A stretch of DNA of 64,000 nt, taken from contig JAQISU010000123.1 of NCBI GenBank assembly GCA_029339505.1, forward strand, positions 6,747,501 to 6,811,500, given 5' to 3'. Both the position numbers and the translations under genes were made by a program. Below, piece by piece: positions 12,001 to 27,000 of the stretch (the first letter of the stretch is position 1; each line of letters opens with the position of its first letter). Source of the DNA: Unio delphinus. Its lineage: Eukaryota; Mollusca; Bivalvia; Unionida; Unionidae. Under the pieces are notes generated by a model. That model did no database searches. It was given only the letters and a program-made list of their open reading frames with translations, and was not told the DNA's origin.

Positions 12001-15000
12001 CATGTATTAATGGGGAAGAAAGGCGATATTGTAATCTTTCTATTATGAAACATCTAGCCATATTGATTTGATTGTGTAGATATGGATAAATGAGTTCAGC
12101 TTTTGCCTTGCAGTTTAATAAGGCAGTGAACGAGCAGAATGATATCTTCTTTAGGTTTAAATCTTGAGTGCTGCTGATCCTAAATTATTTTTAGAATCAT
12201 CATGAAACTTTGCACATACATTCATTCCAAAGTCTAATTGGTAACATTTGAAAAGATTTCAACTGAAACATCCCAATATCAAAGCACCCAACTTAAAAAT
12301 CTTTTTTTCAGCCTGAATGGATGGTTGTATCAACACAGTGTTTTCATGTAATGGTTTGTTATGATGTTTAGTTAGTCCTAATGAAAATGGTACCGGATCT
12401 GACTTCTAGTATAGCCACTCACATCAGCCATCTTTGGAAAGTCAAATCAACATTGGGTTTTTGCCAGATAACTTCTTTCGTATGGTTGTTAGAAAATGAA
12501 AATGATTCCTCACATACATACAATATGGCCACTACAATGGCAATTTTGTTATGACTACTTCTCCTAAACAGAAGGTCTTGTCCACATGTTTTTTTTTATG
12601 TAGAGACTTATTTTTGGTTAAGTCAAGATGGTGCCGATTTGATATAAATTATAACATTTACAGCATCTATCCTGAATATCTTATTGCTACACTTCCTAGA
12701 TTAAAAAAAAAGTCATAACATTAGTTTTTCACAAGAAGGATTCTGCTAATGTTTCATTCATCAACATACTAAATAAAAATGGTGCTGCTCTGATGTCCAA
12801 TGTTTGGCACTTTGGTAACTGTCTTCTAAACTAAAAGTCATAACAACATCATGTTTGACCAGGAGACTAATTATTATATCTAGTTGATCCTGAGTGAAAC
12901 TAATGCTGATCTGACCTCAATTATGAACATATTAAAAATCTTGTTTCTGATTTTTCAATGGATGGTCATATAAATGTTTGGTTTATGGTGTCTGGTTTGT
13001 CCAGTGATAATGATGCTGATCTTGCATCCAATATGGTTGCCATAGTGATTGATTTGTAAATCTTACCACTCAATAATAACAGTGTAATTTTTGTCACTCC
13101 GCATTTAAACAGAAAAATGATCTTATCTTGCATTCCCGAAAATACCTTTTGGACAGTAGAACATAAGTCATGACCGCTCCGCTGACCTAATGTTTGGAGC
13201 ATCTGCCTCGGTTGTGAGAGATTGTGGGTTCAATCCTGGGCTGAGTCATACCTAAGACATACATAAATGGCATGAACAGCTGCCTCACTTGGCACTCAAC
13301 ATTAAGAGGTTAGTGTTAGGACTGGTCAGACTGGTGTCAGGATAATGTGACTGGGTGAGACATCATGCTACATGTTTGCAACATGATGCCTCAGTGCTAG
13401 ACATCACTATAAACTGCCACACTGCAGACATCGTAGCAATATGACTGAAAAAATGTTAAAGCTATGTTAAAAATTCAAATGACACACTTATGCCCACGCA
13501 TAAGTCCCTTTGTAGGACTCTTTTGTTTCATATCAAGCACCGTCAATAACTTTTGTGATTTGCCTCTAAAATGATCACATTTATATATTGCTTGAAAGAC
13601 TTAAAAAATACAATATGAAATGAAATGTTGCACAAAATGTCTTCTTAACTAATTGCTGTATACTGAAATTATGTCATCAGTTTTCACTTTTAAGGATTTT
13701 CAAGAAATTCTGAGCAGATTTTTTCTGCAAATATAAATGTTTTGTCTTCTTGATATTTAATTTTAGGGTTTAAAAACCAGCTTGTCTGGGGTTTTAAAAA
13801 AAAACACATTTTTAAAAATGGGTATTGTTCTTGTATTATATTGTTATTTTATCTTTCTCAGTGATAGGTGACAGTGAGGTATGTTATGAGATGATATACC
13901 AAGAGAAGAGTCAGGACAATACAGGTCTGCAAGACACATTAGCTTTTTGTCGTGCACAGAGACTGGAACTGGAGGAGGAAATTAAGAGGTATGGCAGCAT
14001 GATTTAGTGATAGAGCAGCATGGTTTAGTGGTATGGCAGCATGGTTTAGTGGTATGGCAGCATGGTTTAGTGGTATGGCAGCATGATTTAGTGGTATGGC
14101 AGCATGATTTAGTGATAGAGCAGCATGGTTTAGTGGTATGGCAGCATGATTTAGTGATAGAGCAGCATGGTTTAGTGGTATGGCAGCATGGTTTAGTGGT
14201 TTGTTTGTTTGTTTGTTTAGGATTTTTAACGTAGCTTTAACAATTTTTCAGTCATATCGCTACGATGTCTGCTGTGAGGCAGTTTATAGTGATGTCTACC
14301 ACTGGGGCATCATGCCGCAGACATGTAGCATGATGTCCCGCCCAGTCACATTATCCTGACACCAGGCCGACCAGTCCTAACACTAACCTCTTAATGCTGA
14401 ATGTCAAGCGAGGCAGCTGTTAGTACCATTTTTGTAAGTTTTTGGTATGACTTGGCCGGGGATCGAACCCACGACCTCCCGCTTCCGCGGCAGACGCTCT
14501 AACCACTAGGCCACCGGAGCGGTTGGTTTAGTGGTATGGCAGCATGATTTAATGGTATGGCAGCATGATTTAGTGATAGAGCAGTATGGTTTAGTGGTAT
14601 GGCAGCATGATTTAGTGGTATGGCAGCATGATTTAGTGATAGAGCAGCATGATTTAGTGGTATGGCAGCATGGTTTAGTGGTATGGCAGCATGGTTAAGT
14701 GGTATGGCAGCATGGTTTAGTGGTATGGCAGCATGATTTAGTGATAGAGCAGCATGGTTTAGTGGTATGACAGCATGATTTAGTGGTATGGCAGCATGAT
14801 TTAGTGATAGAGCAGCATGGTTTAGTGGTATGGCAGCATGATTTAGTGGTTTGTTTGTTTGTTTGTTTAGGTTTTTTAACGTAGCTTTAACAATTTTTCA
14901 GTCATATCGCTACGATGTCTGCAGTGAGGCAGTTTATAGTGATGTCTACCACTGGGGCATCATGCCGCAGACATGTAGCATGATGTCCCGCCCAGTCACA

Positions 15001-18000
15001 TTATCCTGACACCAGGCCGACCAGTCCTAACACTAACCTCTTAATGCTGAATGTCAAGCGAGGCAGCTGTTAGTACCATTTTTGTAAGTCTTTGGTATGA
15101 CTCGGCCGGGGATCGAACCCACGACCTCCCGCTTCCGCGGCAGACGCTCTAACCACTAGGCCACCGGAGCGGTTGGTTTAGTGGTATGACAGCATGATTT
15201 AATGGTATGGCAGCATGATTTAGTGATAGAGCAGTATGGTTTAGTGGTATGGCAGCATGATTTAATGGTATGGCAGCATGATTTAGTGGTATGGCAGCAT
15301 GATTTAGTGATAGAGCAGCATGATTTAGTGGTATGGCAGCATGATTTAGTGGTATGGCAGCATGGTTTAGTGGTATGGCAGCATGATTTAGTGATAGAGC
15401 AGCATGGTTTAGTGGTATGTCAGCATGATTTAGTGGTATGGCAGCATGATTTAGTGATAGAGCAGCATGGTTTAGTGGTATGGCAGCATGATTTAGTGAT
15501 AGAGCAGCATGGTTTAGTGGTGTGGCAGCATGGTTTAGTGGTATGGCAGCATGATTTAATGGTATGACAGCATGATTTTGTGATAGAGCAGCATGGTTTA
15601 TTGGTATGGCAGCATGATTTAGTGGTATGGCAGCATGATTTAGTGATAGAGCAGCATGGTTTAGTGGTATGGCAGCATGATTTAGTGGTATGGCAGCATG
15701 ATTTAGTGATAGAGCAGCATGGTTTAGTGGTATGGCAGCATGATTTAGTGATAGAGAAGCATGGTTTAGTGGTATGGCAGCATGGTTTAGTGGTATGGCA
15801 GCATGATTTAGTGATAGAGCAGCATGGTTTTGTGATAGGCACAATGTGTTGAGAATCAGACAGATATAGGACTGATCTTTATTCTGGCTGTTGTGCTTTT
15901 GCCCTTGATCAAGGCATACTTGTCTTTGCAGGCACTTTTTGATCTGGTTATGAATTTATACCAGTATTCATAGAGGTTGAGCTGTGATGGACTGGACTTC
16001 CATTCATGGAAGTGATGCACTCTCTGTTGTCTTATGTCATCAAAACTGGCACAATGAGCCCTTGTAAACACAAAGAAACTTTAAATACACACCAGATCCA
16101 TTGGTGGGAAAACAGATAGCCAGTTCATTAATTCCTGTTCCTCCCTTGTTTTTTTTTCTTCCTTGGATCAATTACTATTCTCATATGGAGATTTCCAACA
16201 TGTGTGTAAAATATGACATATTACTTCTGATTGCAGTGATATTGATGGTAATGATCGTCTTCATGGTGATATTAAGTATCATTGCAAGGTTGGTCACTGA
16301 AACCCACATTTTTAATAAATTCTGTCACAAGTTTAATATTTGCATTTATCTCATTGTCTTTAATATATATGTATTGATACATATTTTCATGTAACAAACC
16401 GCATTGTGACAATTGCAATGTGGTGGCAATTAAAATTCAAAAAGGCAAAAATTGCACAAAACTATAGAAAGATATATGTAAATATGAATTACAGCAAAAT
16501 AAAATGTAATCCGTAAAGTTGTTAATATCTACACTATAAATGATAAAGGTAAACAGTAAAATCCTGAATTGGGATCAACTGCATTCCCTTAAAAAGTACA
16601 TTCTTTTTGGTGGTACATCATTAACCAGTTTCTTCATCATCTAATACAGTACTGAGTAGTGCTGTACAATAATCAAACTACACTGGTACAGCAGTTTTGA
16701 GGTTGAATGTACACATGCTTAAAATATGTCATATTGATCCATTTGCCTTAGTGATTATTTACTGTGGGGTTATTTAAATCATGTATCAGAGAAAATACAA
16801 CAGAATTTAAACTAAATTTATGTTTGAGAAATTTGAAAAAATTTAATATTTCTCTGGCCTCATTATTTTGTACCTCATTAATCTTTAATCTTCTATGATT
16901 TTCAGTGCAAAGGAGACCCAGCTGGAGTTAGAGGCAGTTGTGAGGGCGCTTAAGGAAAGGCTTCAAATAGAAAATAGGGAAGATAAGAGTAATAATCGGT
17001 GAGGGAATATATTGTTTATTTAACTTATAGAAAATTTAATTTTGGTAGATGAAGCCTGGGGGAGGGTAGATAATGTGATTGACAGGGTTCCCCTGCTACT
17101 GGGAAATTGGACAAAGTCTGAAGAAATAATAATTTGTATCCTGACCTTGAAAAGTCCTAAAATTTTATAAATATTGACGAAAGTTCGGAAAAACCTTGGA
17201 ACTTAAATTAAGTAAAATATATTGAGTTCTAACAAGAATATTTTAGGAGGTTGCAGTATGGATCATTTGGGTGCTTGCCATGAATATATTAGAAGAGATA
17301 ATCCAAATGCTCATTGGATTAGATTCGTCTAGTAGACTTTCTCTTTCTGAAGACAGCTTGATATCCGTAACTTTTTTACTTGGAAGGTATGAAAACCAGT
17401 CTAGCATCACAAGAGGCCAACATTGTAGCATTAAAGTGTAGACACTTAGCAGATGGGCTAGCAAATTTAAACATTGTTAAATCGAGCCACACCTAAATGA
17501 AATCGATATGAAAATTATTTTCTCTCAGAAATTGCAAGTATTAAAATTGTTGTGTCTTAATTTGCTGAGATACGATAAAATTAATTCATTGATGAAATTT
17601 AACTTGCATCAATTTTCATTGCTAGTCACACATGCACACAGAATCTCACAACCATCATTTTAAAATATTGTAGAAAAAATATTAAATGAAAGTCGTATAC
17701 TCATAATAAAAATACAAAAATGAAAGATTCTCAATATTTATTCAGAGACCAACTTAAGGAGTTTTGTTGTATCATGTGACTATTCTGCTTGATAAATCGG
17801 ATTGGCCAAGTTTCTTGTAGTTCTTCTCAGAATAAATATGTTGAAAATTATATGTTCTTTCTGGTTTTTACAGAAGACTTTCATTTAATATAATTGAAAT
17901 TTTGTACAACATTAAAAGGGAGTGTGCTGTTGATATCACATGACTATTGGAATTCCGATGTTGTTTGAAATTTGTAAAGTCATGTGACTTAATGCAAATG

Positions 18001-21000
18001 ACGAGTACCAGGACAGGTTTCGTCTATGCAGAGTTTCGTCTAGTCTGTCAGCAGATTAAAGACATAATGATTATAAAACTTGCCATTTTTGAGAAAATTT
18101 ATAATTTTTCTATTGATTTCATGCAGGTAAATGTTGATATAACATAGTTTAAATTTGCTAGGCCTGCTGGTATGCTATTTTATGGTGGAAAGCAGAATTT
18201 AAATTTTTGATATGTAATTGCTTTGAACCCACACTCCATCTTAAAATTCAAATATGAAAAATTTAGTTGTAATATTCATAGGAAACCTGGATTAGGAACA
18301 TTTTGAATCTCTGTGCTGAACTTTAGTGCAAAACTATTACACAGTGACATGTAGCTTGAAGCATTGATGTCAGATCTTAAATAGAACGCAGGAGAAATGG
18401 GAAATTGTCATCCTTTTTATTACTGTATTTATCAAGAAACGATAAGAGCCAATTTATCAATACAGGTTTGGGGACTAGTTTATTGAACTTCATGAAGACA
18501 AGTTAATTTTACAGAAAACTGAGTCTTTGTTTATACAACAGTATATGATTTTGAATGTCTTTTGTCAAAATTTAAATCATATCTTTTGTAAATGTCTTAT
18601 AGGGAGTTTCGGTTGGTTGAAAAATCTTGCTTGAGATTTTATTGTCACACATAAATTCATGGTTCAACTTTTTCGTTACAAGACCAGATTCTAATACTTT
18701 GCATTTATTGTTTTTTTTTTCTTCGTCATACTGTAATGGGAAAGGTTTACTTTGTATAACATGCACATATATTGCTCTAGAATTCTTTAAAAGTAAAGGT
18801 TTGAATTTTTTTTATTTTTTTAAATTTATTTATTTATGCACAATATGTTGTTTCCATGTAGCAAAATAATGCAGTTCAGCAAAGTAAAGTTGGATTTTTA
18901 TTTTGTACATTGAAATGGCTTTAAATGCCAGTTTATAGGAATATTGTCAGGTTTGTTTCGTGTGACTCATTTTGTGGTTTTGTAAATAATCATCTTTTCT
19001 GACATTTCTGTTTTGGAGAGTCTTGAAAGAGAAACATCTTCAGATTTGGAAAATGCATGTTTTATAATCCAAAATGTTCTTTAATTCCATTCAATAATGG
19101 TCATATGTTAACCTTGACAAAAATTAATTTCATTCAGTAAGAAAACTGGATAAGCCCTGTAAATTTATATTCGAAAAGTGTGGCAACCATGGATCAGCCA
19201 ATCCTCAATTATTATCATTACCATATTCTTTGCATATTTTCAGACTATGCTTGTTTTCAGACACCAAAGTTTTTTTTTGGCTAGAATTACTGTCTTATGT
19301 CTTTTACTGTTCAGACAAAAGCTGTACAATAATGTATTTTCCTAAATTTATGTGGTTTGAAACAATCAAGAGAGACCTGGTATTTTTTTAATGCTCATTA
19401 TGTTGTATCCACATAGCAACATAATGCAGTTTGTAGGAACATTAGGCAGTTTAGCACAACTAGCCATTTGTCTAATGGAATATTGCTTGGAAGTTGATGT
19501 ATTGGGATTTATTCAGAAATAGTCCCCAAAATGTGTTTCCTACTCACATTTCATGCGAAAACAGCAAAAAGCTCCAGGGGTTAATGTGTTAATGGGGTAT
19601 ATTATGTTCACATCTAGTAGCTGCACTTTGTGTGTGCAGCCTTCATGCAGGCACATTATTTTCTCATCATCACAGAGGTTTGTTTCTCATCCTTACTAAT
19701 GTTAGCCCAGAATAAGTCCATCACTTACATCATTCGCTCTCTTCTGGTGAATTCCAGATAAATTTGAAATTTCTTGAATCAATCTGAGCATTAGGGGTTC
19801 ATCCATCCATCCATTGTTCTATGATAGCCCAACCATTTCTTCTCTTATGGACAGTATCTCTTTTGTCATTGAAAATTATCAAAGTGGTAATACATTATGA
19901 GCATTGAGAATAGTTCAAAACAACAGGAATATATCTTTCTGTGAAGTCAGCTTTACAGATGTAAACAACTTTCATTTCTGCTTTGTCCACTGTTTTCCCC
20001 TGTACTAGATCAAATCACAAAAGGGTCTTCCCAATGTTAATAACGATATCATCATTAAACTCATGCTTATTACTGGATAGGAAGAACATGTGGAATTGAG
20101 CAGTATGGAATTAAGCAGCCTTCTTTCAAATTATGGGGTAAATTCTGGGCAAGAGATGTCTTATTCATGAATATCTATCTTGCCATCAAAATCTGTTCCA
20201 TATTAAATAGGATGAACAATGCATATATACTTACAGAAGAGTTCATTGCGTACTGTTAATCAGCTGTTGCAGTCATAAGTTTGATTAAAGACAACTGATT
20301 TCAATAAAAATGCAAGACCTCTTTGGCATTGCTTCACACAGTTATTGTATAGATATGAATGTTGTCACCTGGAAAAAAAATGCATTATCAAATGTAAAAT
20401 ATCTACTTTCGTGACATCTACTGTGTCTCTCATTTAAAAAAAAATAGAAACAGAAGGATTAACCATCATTCAATTAGTTGCAGCTGTTTCTGTTTGCTTC
20501 TTCAGAGGTCGATCAGTTGTACATATAGTCTGGTAGCATGATTGAGTGTATCATAACATACAGTACTCAGGCCAGATGTCAACATAAGCAGATGCAACAA
20601 TGCATTGTATAGATGGGTTTGTCAATACGAACAAAGGATTTGTTTATGTAACTGATATATTCCAGTGCATTGTGAATCCATGTTTGTGGCTTCCTTTCAT
20701 GGTCCCTTTGAAATTCTCCACTCTAAATCCATGTTTGTATGTACAAATTAAACAGCCAAAAAGGCAGTCACCATAAACATTGCCAGATGGTAAATTTTGT
20801 TGCCAATAAGTAAACAAAATCACAATTTGTGACATTGGCAAAGCCTAGGATGATACCTGGGTTGCTGACAACACTTGACCATGACAGTTCAGCATATTAG
20901 GTTGCAGACAACACATGGCCATGACAACTCAGATAGCTTGTTGTTCATATTGCATACATCACATGACCTTGGGTCCATTCTGACTTTATACTTCATAATA

Positions 21001-24000
21001 ATCAAAATGTTTGCTTTTAGACTTTTGAGAGAAAATCTGCAGTCTATGTGAAATATTGCTCCATTTAATTTTAATGTATTGGATTATTTCCAGTCGAATA
21101 TATTGAATATGTGCACACTTTAAATCCATTCAAAAGCTTGCAGGGCCCTGAGTGGCTTAGTTATCTAAAGCACTCTCCATTATGGCCATCTCACCTCTGT
21201 CTGTGTGGGTTCAGTCTCAGATTCGCCCAATGTGGGTATGTGACAAAGCTTGCCAGTAGCTTCTCATGGGTTGGTGGTTCTTGCCAGGGTTTTCCCGGGT
21301 TCTTCCTCCACCATTAATACTGGCTGCCATGCATAGCCTATAGTGTGCTGAAAAATGGCATTAAACCTTACAACAACAACAACAAAAGCTTGCAGATGTA
21401 TTTGTGTTTTTTTTAGCAGTCTAGTGTAGAAATATGAAAGACATAAATTTTCTTGTTTATCACAAGCAGGTTGTTACTTGAATATTCATAATTCTTTCAT
21501 TAAGAATCAGTGTCATACATGTACATATGGATTCAGACTTGTAGTTCGCCTAAAGTTTAATTACTGGAAAATGCTAATTCATTCATTTCTTGTGTATTTG
21601 GAATCGTTATATTTTCCATCAGATTAGGATTGCATGAACCACCATGAAGATATGCACCCTTCCCTTCCCACCACCTTGAGAGTCAACGTTATATACACCT
21701 AAATTCATTGAAATCTGTCATAGCAGGTACTTATGTAACAAGGATATATGCTCAGAAGGGTTATTATGAATTCCTTGCTCAATTTAGAACAATATTCAAA
21801 CGTAATATGCAGAACACCTACCACAAAACGTAATTTTTGATCCCTTGAGCTTCCATTTTAGGAAGAATTCTGTAATACATTTCTGTACTATGTTGATTGA
21901 ATTGCCCATCTTCAGCTTTCATGAGAGACCGCGTTTTGATTGCTGAATAGGAGGGCATCAACATGTTACTGTATCTGCTCCTAGCTTTACAAAAGACTTT
22001 CACTCAATTCCTAAAAACAATTGATCATACTTTTTTCATACCTTTTGACATATTTCTTGCAGTCTTCTGATGCAGTTGGAAGCAAAACTAACCGAAGCAC
22101 AAAAACAGTCAGAAATGTTGCTCAGACACATGGTAATAACTTATTTCATTGTCAGTGATGATTCTATTTTTTGCTGAAATTCTTTGATATCTATTGCACT
22201 TAACATAGTTGCACATGTGCAACTTGTATCTTAATTGCCTGATACATATATTTTGTGTAAGAGTACATTGATGTTATGCTGGTTGGGATGGAGAGAGAAT
22301 GAAATCAACCAAAGTTTGGTTATTTTTTGACACATTTAAATCCACTACAAAACTTAAGAGGTAAATGCCATTCCATAGAACTATTTATGTAAGTCTATTT
22401 TTGAATGTGTTAAGTGCTTGGGCTCGAATAAACAGTAACATAGAAAGAGTGAAAATAACAAGCTTGTAAAAATTTAATAAACAATTTATTGAGCACAAAT
22501 ATTTTCCAGAAAAGAAAAAAATAAACTTAGGGTTTTAAGAATCAATTCCAAAATTAATCCCAAAATAATTCAAAATATAATCCACTGGTGAAATTGCAAA
22601 AGTCCTGGTAATAAAATGTCCAAATAATTCCCAGTTTGAATCTTAGTGAAGCATCCAAGATGGAAGACGATGTCACGTGATGAAGTCAGTTCTGGTCTTA
22701 TGAAATTCAATAAGCACAATTATTTTCCAGATAAATAACAAAATAAATCCTCTTGATCCAAACAAATTGAAATAATTTCCAAAACAAGGTAATTTAAAAT
22801 AACTCAAAACAATAGAACTTAATATTCTAACAGCCCAACTTCTACTAAATAGTTTGCTCTAAAACATCATTTATATACCTGTTTTTACGTAAACAAGGAA
22901 GGTGTCACATGATCTTCTAGAATGTTTAGAACAAATTTACGTTAAAAAAATCTCAAGCACACCATATGACCCAACTAAAAATAGAAAGATGTCTATAACA
23001 AAGCTCCATAATGTCCTTGGAATCAAAACAATCATTTTAAAAGCTTGTTTACAACTCTGAAGCCATGTCAGAAATGAGGTCAACATCTGGTGTTTATTTG
23101 TGAAGTACAATTCATCCCACTTTTAAAAAGAAATATCTCCCAATGAATGAATCTTAAACTTAAAATGTTAAATTTTAATCTGACAAACAAACAATTAAAA
23201 ATAAATGACTTAAATCAAATATACATAACACATGTACCGTATTTTCCTGCCTATAAGTCGATACTTTTTTACTTGAAAGTCAGATCTTCATCTTATACTC
23301 CGAATTGACTGTATATGGATTGTGTCATTCAAAGTTTATATAAGTTATGTTCATACCTACAGGTAATAAAATGAACTACATCATGGATGTGCTTTCAATT
23401 ATAATAAAACAAGCATGGACTGTTTATTCAGCTGTGTCAATTGATAACAGAATATAGCAGAAGTAAAATCACAATTATGTTAGCAACAGTAATGCAATTT
23501 CACGATTGCCGGTAATATGGAATATCATACAACGATACCATTACTAGTGTAAAATACGAAGCCAAGATATTGACCTGGCCTTGTCTTATACTCCGAATCG
23601 ACTTATATATAGATGAAGGCTGGAAAATTTACAAAATTGGTGAATTCGACCTATACTCCGAATCGACTTATAGGCGGGAAAATGTGGTAATATATGCAAG
23701 ATTATTAAGAATTCCTTGCTCAATTTAGAACCATATTCAAACTAAATATGCAGACTACACATCACTATGTCAACGCAGATAACCCGATATAATGCCATGA
23801 TGTTTTTTTTGTACTTAAAGAATTACAATTTGAACTGAGTACTTAATATCTGTGGCAAAATAATGATCAGTTTATTTTATTTATAGAGAGATTTCATTGA
23901 TAAGCACTATCCATTGCCATCAGAAGAAATCTTCAATAAAGTGAAGAAAAAGGTAAGTTCATTACTCTGGTACATATACAGTGATGAAACTTAATTAGTG

Positions 24001-27000
24001 CTTTTAATTTCTGTGGTGGCCTAGTCGTTAGAGCATCTGCTGTGGAAGCGGTAGATCGTGGGTTTGATCCCCGGCCAAGTCATACAACAGATTTACAAAA
24101 ATGGTACTAACAGCTGCCTCACTTGATGCTCAGCATTAAGAGGTTAGTGTTAGGACTGGTTGGCCTGGTGTCAGGATAATGTGACTGGGTGGGATGTCAT
24201 GCTACATGTCTGTGGCATGATGCCCCAGTGCTAGACATCACTATAAACTGCCTCACAGCAGACATCATAGTGATATGACTAAAAAATTGTTATTACCACC
24301 AAAGACAAATCACTGTGATCTATTCATTGCACTCTAGTGATTATAATATTATATTTTTCTTCTGCTGTTTGCATACACAGTCATGAAACTTAAAGAGATA
24401 GTTTGGAGTGATATAGTCAGACTGGTTTTGAGAGACTGATTCTTTGCAAACACAATGTAGGTTTTTTTTAAACAGTTTCTTGCTAGATTTTATTACAATA
24501 TTCCCTCTCCCACTAAACAAAAATAATAGTCCATCTATTAAAATCTTGGCTCTCATGATAGGTTGTCTTGCAAAACTGATCTTTTAAGACAGGTTTTAAT
24601 GTACTATCTTAGCTGCCAACCCTCACAGTTTTGGTGTGAATTTCATGACTTTTTTAGTTATTCACAAATTCACACTGCATGCAAAAAATTCACAAATTCC
24701 TCAATTCTCAATTATCTAAAATATTTAATAAAATAACCGATTTCCTGTTAAGCGCTAGTTGTGAAATCAGCAGTTGCTAAATTGGTCGGGTATTACTGGG
24801 TGCAGTATTAGTGAACTATAACCGATTGGTACTCTTGGCTCGGTAGCAAGTATTTTAGAGTATTTTAACCTATATGTATAAGAATAGTTTTACAAATGCT
24901 TTTAAGAGAAACTGGGGTCTAACCGAATTTTTTTTTCTGCATATGCACTGCCAACACAGGTTTGAATTACCATTTGACAATGCATGCTGAAAATGTCTTC
25001 ATCACCAGGGAGAAATGAGTTTCCTCCCTTATCTCATTTTTACTTTGGAAATTTGTTTATTGTCCATATCATGTGACTATGACCACATTAACATGTAGCT
25101 TGCGAGATTGTATAGTCACGTGACTCGGACTGAAAATAGCCAGATCCAGGTCAGATTTCAGCAACAACATACTTTCCTCTCTCCTGTTAGTAGATTAAAG
25201 ACATGATGAATGATATGCTCACGATTGTTTAGAAAATAAATCCTATTCCTATCGATTTCATGCAGGTATATCTCGATGAAAGGTTGTTTGAGTTTGCAGG
25301 GCAACTAGTAAGAGGCTACGCCAAGAGGAATTCCAACTTTTCGATAGGGACTGGATTCTGACCCAACACCCCAACATTAATGTCCAAATATAAAAAACAG
25401 TGTTGCAAGGGTCAGAGGAAACTCAGAATACCGGTAGTAAAAAGAAATATATTGCACAAAAAGTGAAGTTTAGTTTGGAATATACCAAACATTTGCCATG
25501 CATTCATTTGTTCCTACAAATATTTGCAGACTCTGATCACTTCACGAATTCATGTCAATTTCACTAATTTTTATCACCATTTTCATGAATTGCAAACTGG
25601 GAGGGTTGGCACCTATGTACTATTTACTGTGATCAAAAGTAGATCATATGAACCCAATTTTCATGTTCCATTGACTTTGTTGTACTATGCTTCAGGAAAG
25701 ACATGTTTTCAATTAATAATAATATTAATAATATTAATAATAAGGATTTTGTATAATGTCTAATCTTTAGAAGCTCTAAGCGTTTTACAACATATATGAT
25801 ATGACTACACTACAGAAAAACAAATGACAAAAACAATGAAACCGGAAAACATAAAAACCTACTGAAAACATACAAGATACAAAACATTACTAGGTCTCTA
25901 AGATTGTCCCTGCAGTCGAAACAGGTGAGTTCCAAGAGCACTCCTAAATGGGACCACCGTGTCTTTGTGTCTATAGCTATAGTATGTTTAATGTATAAGA
26001 ATGTTTACATCTCATTATTTCCCCCAAAATGTGACTTTTTTTCAGAAAAAATCTTCAAAAAATGTCTTGATTCTTTTTCTCTTTTTCCTCTTGTTTATTC
26101 TTGTTTCATAATATTGTTTTTGATTATTACTTTGGGAATTCCGAATTTTTACATTAATAATTCAACTGCTGTGGTAACTTAAGTTCTTAATGTGTGCCTC
26201 TGATATGGGAGGTTGCGTGTTCAAACTCGACCAAGTCATACCAAAGATTTATAAAAATGGTACTAACAGCTGCCTCGCTTGGTGCTCAGCATTAACAGGT
26301 TAGTGTTTGGATTGGTTAGCCTGGTGGCATGATAACGTATTAATATGACTGAACTTTTTTAAAAGCCAGATTTAAACTCCAAATCACACACAAACACTCT
26401 TTACTAATTGTCCCTTGTTTTCATGGGTACTTTCTGTTTGTAGTTCTTTTTCTGTACATTATTATTATTTATATTAGATGGCTCCAATGGCCTAGTGGTT
26501 AGAGTATCCACCTTTGTTGCAGGAGGTCGCAGGTTTGAAACACATACACGAGTCATACCAAAGACTTATAGAATGGTACTAGCAGCTAGCTTGCTTGGCA
26601 CTCTGCAATAATGTTAGGATGGGTCAGCTTGGTGTTAGGATAATGTGACTGGGTGGGATATGATGCAACTGGTCTGCCTTATGTTGAATCTGTGCAAGAC
26701 ATGACTGTTAACTGTCACACTGCAGACAACTTAGCGATATGACTGAAAAATTGTTTAGCTACATTAAAAATCACACACACACACATTATTAGTATTATTG
26801 GATTTCATCCAGTTTGGTGTGTTACATTAAATTGATGAGACTATAGCAAATCTGTGTCATCCTTTAGTGGAATTATAGCATCTGATTATCAGGCTCTACC
26901 CACTTTCACTTCTGCAGAATAATTCTCTTATATTTGTATTTCAGCCAGATTTAATAGGTAGTTTGATTTTCATGCACCAGGGACAAATTTGTTGGCTTTC

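Noticed and set aside
15149..15852. Long open frames on both strands (up to 231 codons) with heptad protein repeats
   Set aside because: They are translations of the 21-bp minisatellite, whose period is a multiple of three and whose units lack stops; no start context, splice or domain evidence.
15856..16071. Minus-strand 71-codon frame in CENPK intron 3
   Set aside because: Composition is gene-like but no family, no bracketing splice sites, and an AATAAA on its strand falls inside the frame.
24012..24100. tRNA gene suggested by good A and B boxes
   Set aside because: The tRNA-like head is followed by the conserved SINE-A body, and cloverleaf pairing of the acceptor stem is not kept; the same applies to the other SINE-A copies.
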